Assembly: GCA_004802725.1 (NCBI GenBank)
Contig: SGPM01000510.1
Coordinates: 1 to 14,877, forward strand
Reading direction: 5' to 3'
DNA: 14,877 nucleotides
Origin: Antrodiella citrinella
Lineage: Eukaryota > Basidiomycota > Agaricomycetes > Polyporales > Steccherinaceae
Shown piece after piece: positions 1 through 8,196 of the stretch; positions within the stretch are counted from its first letter, which is position 1, and every line of letters begins with the position of its first letter. The notes beneath the pieces are model-generated. The model ran no database searches. It was not told the origin of the DNA and was given only the letters and a program-made list of their open reading frames with translations. The translations under genes were made by a program, and so were the position numbers.

Positions 1-37
1 TACACTCCTTTCTACGTTCGAGTACCTCGGCCTACCT

Positions 38-739
38 CTACGACTCCTCCCCAAACGCCCTTACGTGGTACCCCTCTGCCAGGAGTTCTCCCATTTGTTG
101 GGTGTGTTCTCCCGCGCTTAGGAGCCCGTCCGGTGCATCACCGTAAGGTAGTGTGCGAGGAGCTTCACTCGTGCGATTCACGAAACGTTTGAATGCATTG
201 GACTCGGGAACATCATAACATTTGTCGCAGCATGTGTGCCCCAGTGGAGAAACTCCACTGCAACTGCGAGATCGGAGCCATAGGTACATATCCTCATCAA
301 ACGCGATCGGCTCCCACTCCTGCTTCCGGATTTCATGGTACTGGAACGGGTACGTGGACCAAACGGACCCAGCCATCCACTGAACGCGTACACCCTGACA
401 TGTCCCACTCTTCATCACAGAAATCATGGGTATGGAGCTCGATGGACCCGCACTAAGAGGCGAGGGCGTAACTGGCGTGCTCAAAGACAGAGCGGAAGGT
501 GTGGCGCCGCGCGATAAGATGTTCAGCGAAGGGCGAGAGATAAGGGGTGGAATGGGAAGATGACTGGAAGAAGATTCCCCCAAGGAAATAGGTGTCCCTC
601 CTCGAACATACGCCGATTCAGAGGGAGTAGTACCATGAGAGGAGAGGGAATCTATGGACGACTGGGAAAGCCGCAGAAGTCAGATATTTACCAGGTACAA
701 AAAGCATACTGACTCACCTGACGAGAGTGTAGAAGACAT
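38..739 (-). CDS. Ser/Pro-rich protein with Cys/Trp-rich domain, possibly 3'-partial
   Basis: Exons on the minus strand: 739-718 and 651-38; the 66-nt intron has a GTGAGT donor and an ATAG acceptor and keeps the frame. The product is 211 aa, starting MSSTLSS. Residues about 5-90 are rich in Ser, Pro and Thr and look disordered. The rest holds a Cys/Trp-rich block with the motif GSVWSTYPFQYH, then W-E-P-I, R-S-C-S-G and TCCDKC. This resembles a family I know from many basidiomycete genomes, often multicopy and repeat-associated, of unknown function; that link is from memory. A good donor (GTAAGG, at 64 reading down) lies nine codons before the stop, so the gene may continue past the window edge, and the family usually has a longer C-terminal part. 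Start and first intron are plausible but not proven. It lies just downstream, same strand, of an AT-hook fragment and could belong to the same gene. Confidence 0.45.
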
Positions 740-838
740 TATTGAACGAAAGTACGAAGGACATGCAAGGGAGGAAGAAGGGGAGATGTTCAAAGGAGCG
801 TGAACGCGAACGAGATAGTAATCGACGCTGCTATCTCA

Positions 839-1210
839 TCACCAGGACCCCCGGCACAAGTAACCCTTGGATTTCCTTTTAATGGTGTCTTCGCCTGCTA
901 CACTGGAGGCCCCTTGATAGACATTCAATTGATAAGAACATAATATGTTGCAATGGATAGACTTACGTTTCTTCTTTGCTGGTGGTCCCCGCCCTGGTTG
1001 TAGACCGTCTTTGCGTGGCCGGCCTACAGGACCCGCATCCTCCTTGTTTTTCGAGCCCAGCGGGTGTCCTCTCCTGCGTTTCGGTGCGTCTTCTCCAAGT
1101 GTCAATGGGTCGCAGAGCAGAGAGAGTGAGCGAGCGAGCGGCCACGCGGCACAACAGCTGATGAGCGCCTCGATAGGTTTCGAAGTCCGACAGGTTTCAA
1201 ACCCAGCCAA
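839..1210 (-). pseudogene. AT-hook protein fragment
   Basis: Minus-strand open frame with two AT-hook-like stretches: RRRGHPLGSKNK followed closely by VGRPRKDG, then a basic AKKKR tail that could be a nuclear localisation signal. Proteins of this type bind the minor groove of AT-rich DNA in the nucleus. A consensus donor (GTAAGT at 966 reading down) and an acceptor ending at 913 remove 54 nt in frame, giving exons 1210-967 and 912-839 and about 105 residues. There is no in-frame ATG before the AT-hooks, so the true N-terminus is missing, upstream in another exon, or lost. It may be the N-terminal part of the same gene as the Cys/Trp-rich protein at 38-739, but I could not find a clean splice joining them. 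Fragment or decayed mobile-element gene is my best reading. Confidence 0.4.
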
Positions 1211-1264
1211 GTCCTAGGGTGAGGTGTACCTATAGCTTGACCGCCGCCCAGGGCTAAAGGGTTA

Positions 1265-1384
1265 TAGCCCTGTGGGTAGTCGATCAGACGTCCTCAAGTC
1301 TTGCTATTAGCCCTGTGGGTAGTCGATCAGACGTCCTCGAGTCTTGCTATTAGCCCTGTGGGTAGTCGATCAGACGTCCTCGAA
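1265..1384. repeat. 43-bp tandem repeat, about 2.8 copies
   Basis: Copies start at 1265, 1308 and 1351 with an exact period of 43 bp and begin TAGCCCTGTGGGTAGTCG. The first two copies differ at one base (CTCAAG versus CTCGAG); the third ends after about 33 bp. Just after the third copy, AAGACTCG (1383-1390) is the reverse complement of CGAGTCTT inside copy two (1338-1345), so the array edge can form a small hairpin. The array lies about 210 bp upstream of the TATA box of the pheromone gene and could be part of its upstream region, or a simple minisatellite. Confidence 0.9.
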
Positions 1385-1594
1385 GACTCGAACATTGTGG
1401 ACGGTACTCTTCTGATTGTCTTGTACAGGTGGACATCAGGATACTCCGCAAGCTGTAGCGATCAGCGAATCGGTGATCGAGATTGACTGTCCGTTTGTAG
1501 CAGCTGGACACTAGTACGAGAGGCCTCCCCTCATGAATCAGTGCGCCTACCAGGATTGCATTATCCAGCTGTCTTGAGACTGACGCTCTCGACG

Positions 1595-1601
1595 TATAAA
1601 A
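1595..1601 (+). promoter_or_regulatory. TATA box of the pheromone precursor gene
   Basis: TATAAAA lies 115 bp upstream of the pheromone ATG. It is followed by a C/A/T-rich leader without any ATG, as is usual for strongly expressed fungal genes. Confidence 0.65.
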
Positions 1602-1709
1602 GGCAGGCCATCTACGACAGAGAATCCTCACTCCACTACCACACCAACCCAAGAAACCTTCCTCTTCATACCCTCGTCCTCGAGCATTATCCTCCCAACT
1701 CACTTTGAA

Positions 1710-1826
1710 ATGGACGCCTTCCAATACACCACTGTCCCCGTCACCTCTGCTCCCGAAGAGGTTGACATCCCCTCCAACGGCGAGTCTCGCGGCCCTGGCT
1801 CATCCAACGGCTGCACCATTGCTTAA
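1710..1826 (+). CDS. Farnesylated pheromone precursor (CaaX, mating-pheromone type)
   Basis: A 38-residue intronless ORF starts MDAFQYTT and ends in the CaaX box C-T-I-A at the stop. In basidiomycete lipopeptide pheromones the Cys is farnesylated, the last three residues are removed, the new C-terminus is methylated, and the precursor is cut upstream near a charged pair. Here the E25-S26-R27 stretch is the likely cutting region, giving a mature peptide of about 8-10 residues with the core RGPGSSNGC. The acidic N-terminal part (E16, E17, D19) and the small, polar, Gly/Ser/Asn-rich mature part fit the class. Such peptides are exported, usually by an ABC transporter, and sensed by STE3-type receptors on partner cells. 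The TATA box and pyrimidine-rich leader support expression. No STE3 receptor gene is visible in this window, so mating-type function is not shown; many basidiomycetes also carry non-mating pheromone-like genes. Confidence 0.85.
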   Translation: MDAFQYTTVPVTSAPEEVDIPSNGESRGPGSSNGCTIA

Positions 1827-2639
1827 ATCGTGAGTCCCTCGCCAACCCCGCGGTGTCTTTTCAGACAGTTGACCTGCTGGACTGTCTCAACAGATGCCCT
1901 GTGCATGCACATCCCGATATCTACCATCATTGTCCGACCTAGATGTCGTTGTTCCCGAATCATTATTAGACCCACCCACTCCTTCACATCCGCGCACGCA
2001 CTTCCGTTTCTGCGTTGCATTACCATTCAGTTTTGACTTGGTGTCGATGTATTCCGCCCTCATTGTCTTCGATTTCGATTTGGGGTTGATGTATTCCGCC
2101 GCTGAACTTATCATTCTGTCTTCTTTGTGTTCGGGTCTTTTGGTTGAAAGAGTAGTCTGAGGGGAGAAGCAGCAGTATATCGGTTAACGGTCATACACTG
2201 GCATTAGCGGCGAATTCATATGTTTCTTGTGGATTCAGCTTATCGGAGGACTTAACGGGAACCGCGCATGCCTGAAGGTATGAAATCGGGGCAAAGTCAC
2301 GTTTACTTCTCTTTGACAACGTCTCATCTGATTTGCCATGCTGTTCACTGGCAATACCCTCGCCACACCTGTGCAATCATTTATCGAGAGTCCAGTTGCG
2401 GCTGGCGAGCATGGATATGATCCTCTTTCTAGTCATAAGTTCTATCCACCATCACAACCCCAATTTCAATTTCTCACGACCCCCAATAGCGTAGTCTTCC
2501 ATACGTTTCTTGTCATTTGTTGCGACTCGGCGCCTTGAAACCTTCCTAGTCAGGCCGTTTGATTTCCTTTTACGGCGCCGTCGTCGTCGAAGACGCGTCG
2601 GAGTTTCTGTTGACTGAACTCTCAGGCCACCTGGCATCG
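1827..2639. other. Intergenic region, pheromone gene to GST 1
   Basis: No gene recognised on either strand. It holds the pheromone 3' region and a 20-bp imperfect direct repeat containing GATGTATTCCGCC at 2046-2058 and 2088-2100 (period 42). The stretch near 2573-2600 is rich in CGTCGT triplets, which explains an Arg-rich open frame on the minus strand that I do not regard as a gene. Confidence 0.6.
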
Positions 2640-2646
2640 TATAAAA
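2640..2646 (+). promoter_or_regulatory. TATA box upstream of GST copy 1
   Basis: TATAAAA lies 197 bp upstream of the GST ATG at 2837. The leader between them holds ATGs at 2667 and 2758, so either a 5' UTR intron or a start site closer to the gene is likely; a possible short intron runs from GTACGT (2776) to CCAG (2815). Confidence 0.5.
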
Positions 2647-2836
2647 GGAGCCCTCCCGCTTTTCCAATGGCGCAAGTTCGCTTTCCCTCATTCGTCGTCG
2701 TCTTTTGCAAGGTTTACCACCAGTGCCAGCGACGGCGAGTACGGCGATCTTTGTCCAATGCCAAGACAAGCCGTCGTACGTGTTCTCTCATCGCTGTTTC
2801 ACACTGTTCATCCAGATTTTGCATCGATAGGATACC

Positions 2837-3835
2837 ATGGCTTTGACTCTATATACATCGAAGGCAAGTACCGTTTGAACGTCACGATCAACGACTGGAA
2901 TTCATCCGCTGATTGGCATCTGGCTCGCGCAGCAATGTCCTGCCTCTCAAAGAGTATGTCCATGAACTTCAGCATTCGTCAACGGTACTTCACTGAGGTG
3001 GCATTTTCTGCAGGTTGAGCTAGCTTTGGCTGAGGCGAAGGCGAATTACCAACGGTACGAGATCGACCTGTGGGATAAGCCGACATGGTACGCCTCTCAA
3101 GTGAATACTGCAGGCAAGGTGACTGCGCCGCCCTAGACTTCGATGATGAAATGCTCACCGACGTATCTGCCATAGGTCCCAGCTGCCTCATACGGTAGTC
3201 TCCCTACGGCGCCCCCGGATCAGCCCTCTCCAGATTCCGTCAAGATCACCGAATCCCTCGTACTCCTCGAGTTCGTCGCTGATCTGTACCCCGAGGCGAA
3301 CCTTCTGCCCAAGGACCCGGTCCTCCGCGCCAAGGCCCGCTTCTTCATTGACTGCGTGACGACGAAGTTCGTCCCCGTGTACATGGGCTACATCATCTCA
3401 GGCAAGGATTCCCAGGCAGACGTCATCAAGCTGTTCAAGGAATTCCAGGACTTGCTACATGAGACGGGGTACGCCGTAGGAGAGTGGAGCCTCGCGGACG
3501 CTGCGATTGCGCCGTTCTTCGCGAGGATGTTTCTGGCGATGGAGAACGATCTCGGGATGTATGCTGTTGGAGAAGGACCGAAGACGTTGGAAATTCTCAG
3601 GACCTCATCGGAGTTGCAGCGGATCCAGAAGTACGTGCAGGATGTCACGTCGAGGCAGAGTTTTATTGAGACTTTCTCTCCGGTACGTACTCATATTCAT
3701 TTGCAGTCAACGTTTACTAATAGTACCTCTCTTTCCCCTCAGAGTGTCGCTCTGGACGGCTGGGTCAGGTTCTTCAAGCTCGTCGCCACTGGGCCTCGTG
3801 CCTCTCCCAACTTCGTACCCGTGAAAGTCGTTTAA
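2837..3835 (+). CDS. Glutathione S-transferase, Cys-type (omega-like), copy 1
   Basis: Exons 2837-2863, 2933-2953, 3014-3118, 3176-3682 and 3743-3835 give 250 aa. The start MALTLYTSK aligns with copy 2. The thioredoxin-like N-terminal domain has the catalytic-site motif C11-P-A-S on a 21-nt microexon, the cis-proline motif VPA at 52-54, and the glutathione-contacting E-S pair at 77-78 (KITES). The all-helical C-terminal domain follows, with GEWSLADAAIAP in the usual N-capping/hydrophobic-staple region. Cys-type GSTs reduce or deglutathionylate substrates or conjugate glutathione in the cytosol. Intron 1 starts with GC (GCAAGT) instead of GT; the frame and the match to copy 2 support it. The motif is CPAS where copy 2 has CPYA, so activity may differ. 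The C-terminal exon is longer than in copy 2 and unlike it. The gene converges on the P450, with 108 bp between stops. Confidence 0.88.
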
Positions 3836-3943
3836 GCCTAGATTCTGATCGCAGGATGTATACTAGTTGTTTCGTTTTGTATCGCCTAGTAGTTTCCAGG
3901 AATGCGTAGTGTGTCTCATAAGTCAACAGGTCATGATGTAAGA

Positions 3944-6080
3944 TCAGGACCTCCTCTTCCGGAACATGACGTTCACAGTTGGGTCGGGGATGATGGTGTT
4001 CCCGAACCACTTGGTTTCGGGCCGTTTGCCTTCTTTGCCTGGCTCGAACGAGACGTCGTAGTAGGTGACAATATACGCTAGCATGAGCTTCATTTGGTAC
4101 GAGGCAAAGTGACGACCCGGGCTGTTAAAAATAGAAAATAACGTGTAAGGAGCCTTGTTACACCCAGACGAACGAAAACATACCATGCATGGCGACCATG
4201 ACCGAACGGAATATAGTCAACACTTGTGCTGACGAAGGTTTGAGACGTGGATTCCGATTTGGTGTTGACGAACCGCCAAGGATCAAAGGTGTTCGGATTG
4301 ACGTAGTGTTGCGCGTCGGTGTGTGTCGGCGCAGCGGCTGCGGAGAAGAAGGTGCCAGTGGGGAGAGTGACTCCGTTGGAGAATGTGACGGGCTTGAGGG
4401 TTTTGCGCCATACAGTCGCTGAAGTAGACGCGGGTCAGATTGGAATTCCGAATCGTCTGTAATTCGGAGCAAGGGACGCACTGGCATTGATTCCGTTCAG
4501 CCGTTGACTTTCCCTCAAGAAGCTGTCGATCTTATGAAGCTTGTTTACCACGCCCTTTCCCCAGTCTCCTCCTTCCGACGCGACAGCCGCGTCGACTTCT
4601 TCACGCAGCGGAGCCATCAGGGATGGATCAGCGGCGAGGTAGTATAGTGCGTGGGTGAAACTCTGCAGAATACTCGTCAGCATACTTTATACGGTGGAAG
4701 AGATGTGTGCGGGTCACCATAGCGGTCGTGTGCAGAGCCGTGAACTCCACTACCAAGAGGTATTGCGCGATAGTCTTATTTGGTAGCCCTTTCTTCATGC
4801 CGATCTCAATCAACCACATCAGTAAGTCGTTCTATACAATTAGACATAACGTCAGTAGACGGAAACGACAGGACACGAAAGTGGAAGTGAACTTGCAGGC
4901 TTATCTTCCCAGTCCTTCCCGGTCTTGATGCTTTCGTCGATCCGCTGGCGTCGTTCTTCTATCATGGGTCCTACCACTTCGTAGGCGCGTTGGACAGCGG
5001 CAGGGACTTTGTTGATCAGTCTGGCGACAGGGCTGGAGAACATGGAACATATGACAGTATGAGGTCTCGCCACAAAGAGAGATTTGGGGTTGTTAGACGC
5101 ACGCTTTGAGATAGGACGGGAAGAGGTTGATGATGAACCTGGACTTGGATACGTCCATAGTGAAGGATGTAGCAATTGACAAGAACGTAGGGTCGCGACC
5201 TGGTACAGAACGTCAGGATTTGAGCCTGACCAAGTACCTGTGAGGGCTTACACAGAGGCAGTCCAACGAAAACACGATTGCTGGTTCGTGCAATGATGTT
5301 CACCATTGTCTTCAACCCAGGTACGCAGTGCCACTCTTCAATATCAAACACCAAACTATCAGCTGAGAAGACGAAAGAAAGAATTCGATGCATGCATACC
5401 AGGATAAGAGCCAACTTCCGTCTCAAACGCATTCCACATCTCCTCCTTTTGAATCCCGTAGAAATCACTAAGGTTGCGCTGGAGCTTCGCGTGGATCAAG
5501 GATATGTGAAAAGGATCTGCGACGATGTTCGCTCCTAAGATATATCTCACAGCGATAAGCTACGCGAACAAAGAACTGTGAATACGTTGACGAAGGAACG
5601 AGGAATGGTGATGAATGTACCTCGTCAACGCCATCGGCCAAAGATATCGCGTTGTCTGGCAGCTTCCTGACTTCCTCGATGAGCTTAGGTCCTGAGATCA
5701 GGACGAGCCATTGGTCGGGCATGGAGATTTTGAATATGCCCCCCTTCGTCGCATGCTGTATGGGGTACAACCAGAGCGACGCGTTCAATGATGACAGGGT
5801 TAAGGATGAACCTATATGAAAGGTACGCACCTTGTCGTAACCTTCTTGCAACATTTCTTTAGCGTGTTTGATGAACCGCAGACCGTTCAGGTAGGCAAGG
5901 ATGGGGATGGTCGTGCCGACTGTTGGGATGTGGCGCAGCTGGATAACAGACAACCAACGTCAGTGAGTACGCGTATCTCTGTTCAGATGAAGCACTTACA
6001 CTACCAGGTCCGATCCAATTCCATAACATCGCCAGCACCGAGATGCTAGCAGCAACATAGAGCAGAGGTACGTCTATCAT
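3944..6080 (-). CDS. Cytochrome P450 monooxygenase, microsomal, ent-kaurene-oxidase-like
   Basis: Complete, 502 aa in 11 exons (minus strand): 6080-6000, 5938-5831, 5755-5621, 5559-5400, 5335-5252, 5199-5103, 5032-4897, 4831-4718, 4662-4482, 4418-4184, 4121-3944. All joins keep the frame. Residues 1-24 form a membrane anchor (MIDVPLLYVAASISVL), then a proline hinge HIPTVG. Further marks are WHCVPG and SNRVFVGLPLCRDP around 163-193, an I-helix-like TALHTT near 298-303, the K-helix ExxR (E356-S-Q-R359), PWRF at 412-415, and the heme loop FGHGRHACPGR with ligand Cys444. It should sit on the ER membrane and oxidise a hydrophobic substrate with electrons from a P450 reductase. Sequence style is that of fungal P450s annotated as ent-kaurene-oxidase-like; the CYP family number cannot be set by eye. 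Intron 7 (4896-4832) is GC-AG, with donor GCAAGT. The gene sits between the two GST copies. Confidence 0.93.
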
Positions 6081-8141
6081 CTTGAGCCTGAGGTTTGGTC
6101 GTGGGGTGCCAGGTGGAGGGGAGAAGGGCGACCTTCACTTATGACGCGCAGATTGTCGGTTGTGCAACGCGAACTGAGTTCTGTGCCCTGAGAGCAGATC
6201 GTAATTGTGTGAAGGCTGGCTAGAAATGACTAGCGCTATTTTGGACGTTTGCACGCTGTTGCCCCTGACCTCGGATAGGTGCCCACGACCAGGAAGTCAA
6301 CTGGTGAATAGAATGTGAATGGTAAAAAGTTGGAGAGTCGTGCAGAAATCCACCGGCTCGGAGCTTGAAGCTTAAGTACAGTGTTGTAGTGGCACATAGT
6401 GCACCGGTGGCAACTCGAAGGAGGCAAAACGCCACGCCCCCGATCACGGCGGCAATAGAAAGCGCTGCAATGTCGGCACTGATCTCTTCTCAACGTTTCA
6501 CCTTTCCACGCCGCCTGCAACACCCTCGAGGACCCTGTGATCGTAGGCCATGAGTCTTGGCCCTTCCGCGGGTATCGCAGCAGCACTCGTCAAAATACAG
6601 GTTCTGGGTCGAATGGTTTTCGTGTGTTGGGTCGAGGTCGTATATAACGGGAAAGGCGATGTCGAGCGTCCAAGGTTGAAGGTTATTCATTTCGAATGAC
6701 AGGGCGGAACAGAGCAATGCAGAGAACTTTTACGTTCCGTGTGGGAAACAGCCTGAGGTACGTATGATGAGTGGCGTGGAATGGTAAGTGGAATCGCAGG
6801 GGTGGAGGGCAAAAGTTTGGTGACGAGACATACAGCTCGCCGGGATGTATAGCCATAACGACATCCGAGCACCTCCAAAAGGCAGCCGCAAGGAGTTGTC
6901 CAATATCGTACCAGGGTTCGATACGTCCGGTATGGTAGATCATGAGAGGCACATAGGAAGGGTCCTCCGTGGCGACATCCAGGGCGAGTAGCCTTAGGGT
7001 TTACTACACGGTGTTGGGAGGGACTGATGTAAAAACATGTCAGTTATCTTCATGTAGAGGTAACAAAAGCAAATGGTACAAAAGGGTATCGCGTGTGGGT
7101 TTGCAATGCGACAAGTGCTTCAAGTAGCTGGTATGAGAGAATGACTCACTTGTTCGCTGCCATGTAGACCCTATGACCCCCTGAGAAATGCGCTCAAGTC
7201 GGAAATCTCTGCACGATATCGACCGTGAGGGAACACCAGGGTATAAAATTGACAATGTCGCAGTAAAATACATTCGTGCGCAGAATCACTGAGATGCAAA
7301 TACTTCGCCAGCCGACATCGACCAAGAGCATGGGGACGCAGTAACGAGGACTGCCGTCACTGCTGTGAGCCGAAGATGATCTCCATTCAGACGTCTAGGA
7401 AGTATCGCAGACATATATCAGACGAAACAAAGATGGAGGAGATATTGAGACGCACTTCGAGGAATATATTGCCACCGCAATGATCTTCTCAAAACCGCTT
7501 CTAGTACCAACGATCACCTTGGGATTTTCTATGTATAGTCACACCATCTCTACAAGATGGGTCATGTCCTATTTTCTATTTTCTCCGCAGGTCGTTCTTG
7601 GTTCCAATCGTGCGATGAGACAAGTGTTGCCAGCGAAGTGAAGGAGAGTGAAGGTCGGTGTTGACGACAACTCGGATTATCCGGACTGTTTGGTCGTGTT
7701 AGGATCACAAGCCGTTGCCTTTTCCATGCTCCCGAGGCTCGACCTCTACTAGGAGTCGTAGGACCTCGTTCACTGGTGTCTTGTCGTCCACTACGACAGC
7801 CTCAAGATTCAAGGAGACTACGTTGATACCGAACATAACACAGTTGCCACGGCTCGATTACGCACACATCGTGGAGATCAGATCGGATATGACCGATAAG
7901 GACTTGCATGAAGTCGTCTCAACATCGCTGGGCTTTCTCGATGTTACTTCAAACAATCGGCATATCCGAATGATTACTGGACAACAGCAGCAGAGCCTGA
8001 ATCGTTGTGGAACAAGTAGAGTCTCGGTTTTTGCACTGCCAGCAGTTCAACGTGAGATCTTGCTTTATCAGCAGATACAGGATGGCATGACTAACACAGG
8101 AGCATCGCGCGTAATCTGTATACTCTGACGACATCCTGTGC
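6081..8141. other. 2-kb region without a recognised gene
   Basis: The first part, 6081-6300, should hold the P450 promoter, but no clear TATA box was seen on the minus strand. One weak spliced ORF lies at 6683-6943 and is listed separately. Around 6640, TATATAA occurs on the plus strand with no gene after it. Between 7700 and 8130 long open frames exist on both strands and several look protein-like, but none has a good ATG, splice pattern or known motif, and the plus-strand one (7715-8128) ends 14 bp before the TATA box of GST 2. I see decayed coding sequence or plain intergenic DNA. Confidence 0.5.
6683..6943 (-). CDS. Hypothetical small protein, spliced, doubtful
   Basis: Two minus-strand pieces, 6943-6834 and 6752-6683, join across an 81-nt intron with a perfect GTATGT donor and a CTCAG acceptor. 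The frame is kept, giving 59 aa beginning MIYHTGRIEPWYDIGQ and ending VIRNE. The same frame is open upstream of this ATG for about 20 more codons (reading LALDVATEDPSYVPL), so the real product could be longer, with a further exon upstream. I do not recognise the protein and see no signal peptide, clear membrane segment or motif. It could be the tail of a degraded gene or a chance reading. Confidence 0.2.
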   Translation of the reverse strand: MIYHTGRIEPWYDIGQLLAAAFWRCSDVVMAIHPGELYVSSPNFCPPPLRFHLPFHATHHTYLRLFPTRNVKVLCIALFRPVIRNE

Positions 8142-8148
8142 TATATAA
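8142..8148 (+). promoter_or_regulatory. TATA box of GST copy 2
   Basis: TATATAA lies 55 bp upstream of the GST 2 ATG, the expected distance for a short fungal leader, and the leader has no other ATG. Confidence 0.65.
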
Positions 8149-8196
8149 TCCGGTTCGTCGTGTAGCTATCACAACTTGTCCCATTCTCAAGATATC

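Noticed and set aside
1350..1724. Minus-strand 124-codon open frame across the tandem repeat and the pheromone leader
   Set aside because: It overlaps the repeat and the TATA/leader of the pheromone gene, and its translation has no motif; it follows from base composition.
3944..6080. P450 as a pseudogene, because its exons lie in many different short open frames
   Set aside because: All ten introns have usable donors and acceptors, every join keeps the frame, and all key motifs (anchor, ExxR, PWRF, heme Cys loop) are intact.
6220..6717. Minus-strand open frames including a hydrophobic run (IAAVIGGVAFCLLRVATGAL), considered as an STE3 receptor or other membrane protein
   Set aside because: Only one clear hydrophobic run, interrupted frames with in-frame stops, no splice pattern joining them and no STE3 motif; a receptor would need seven segments.
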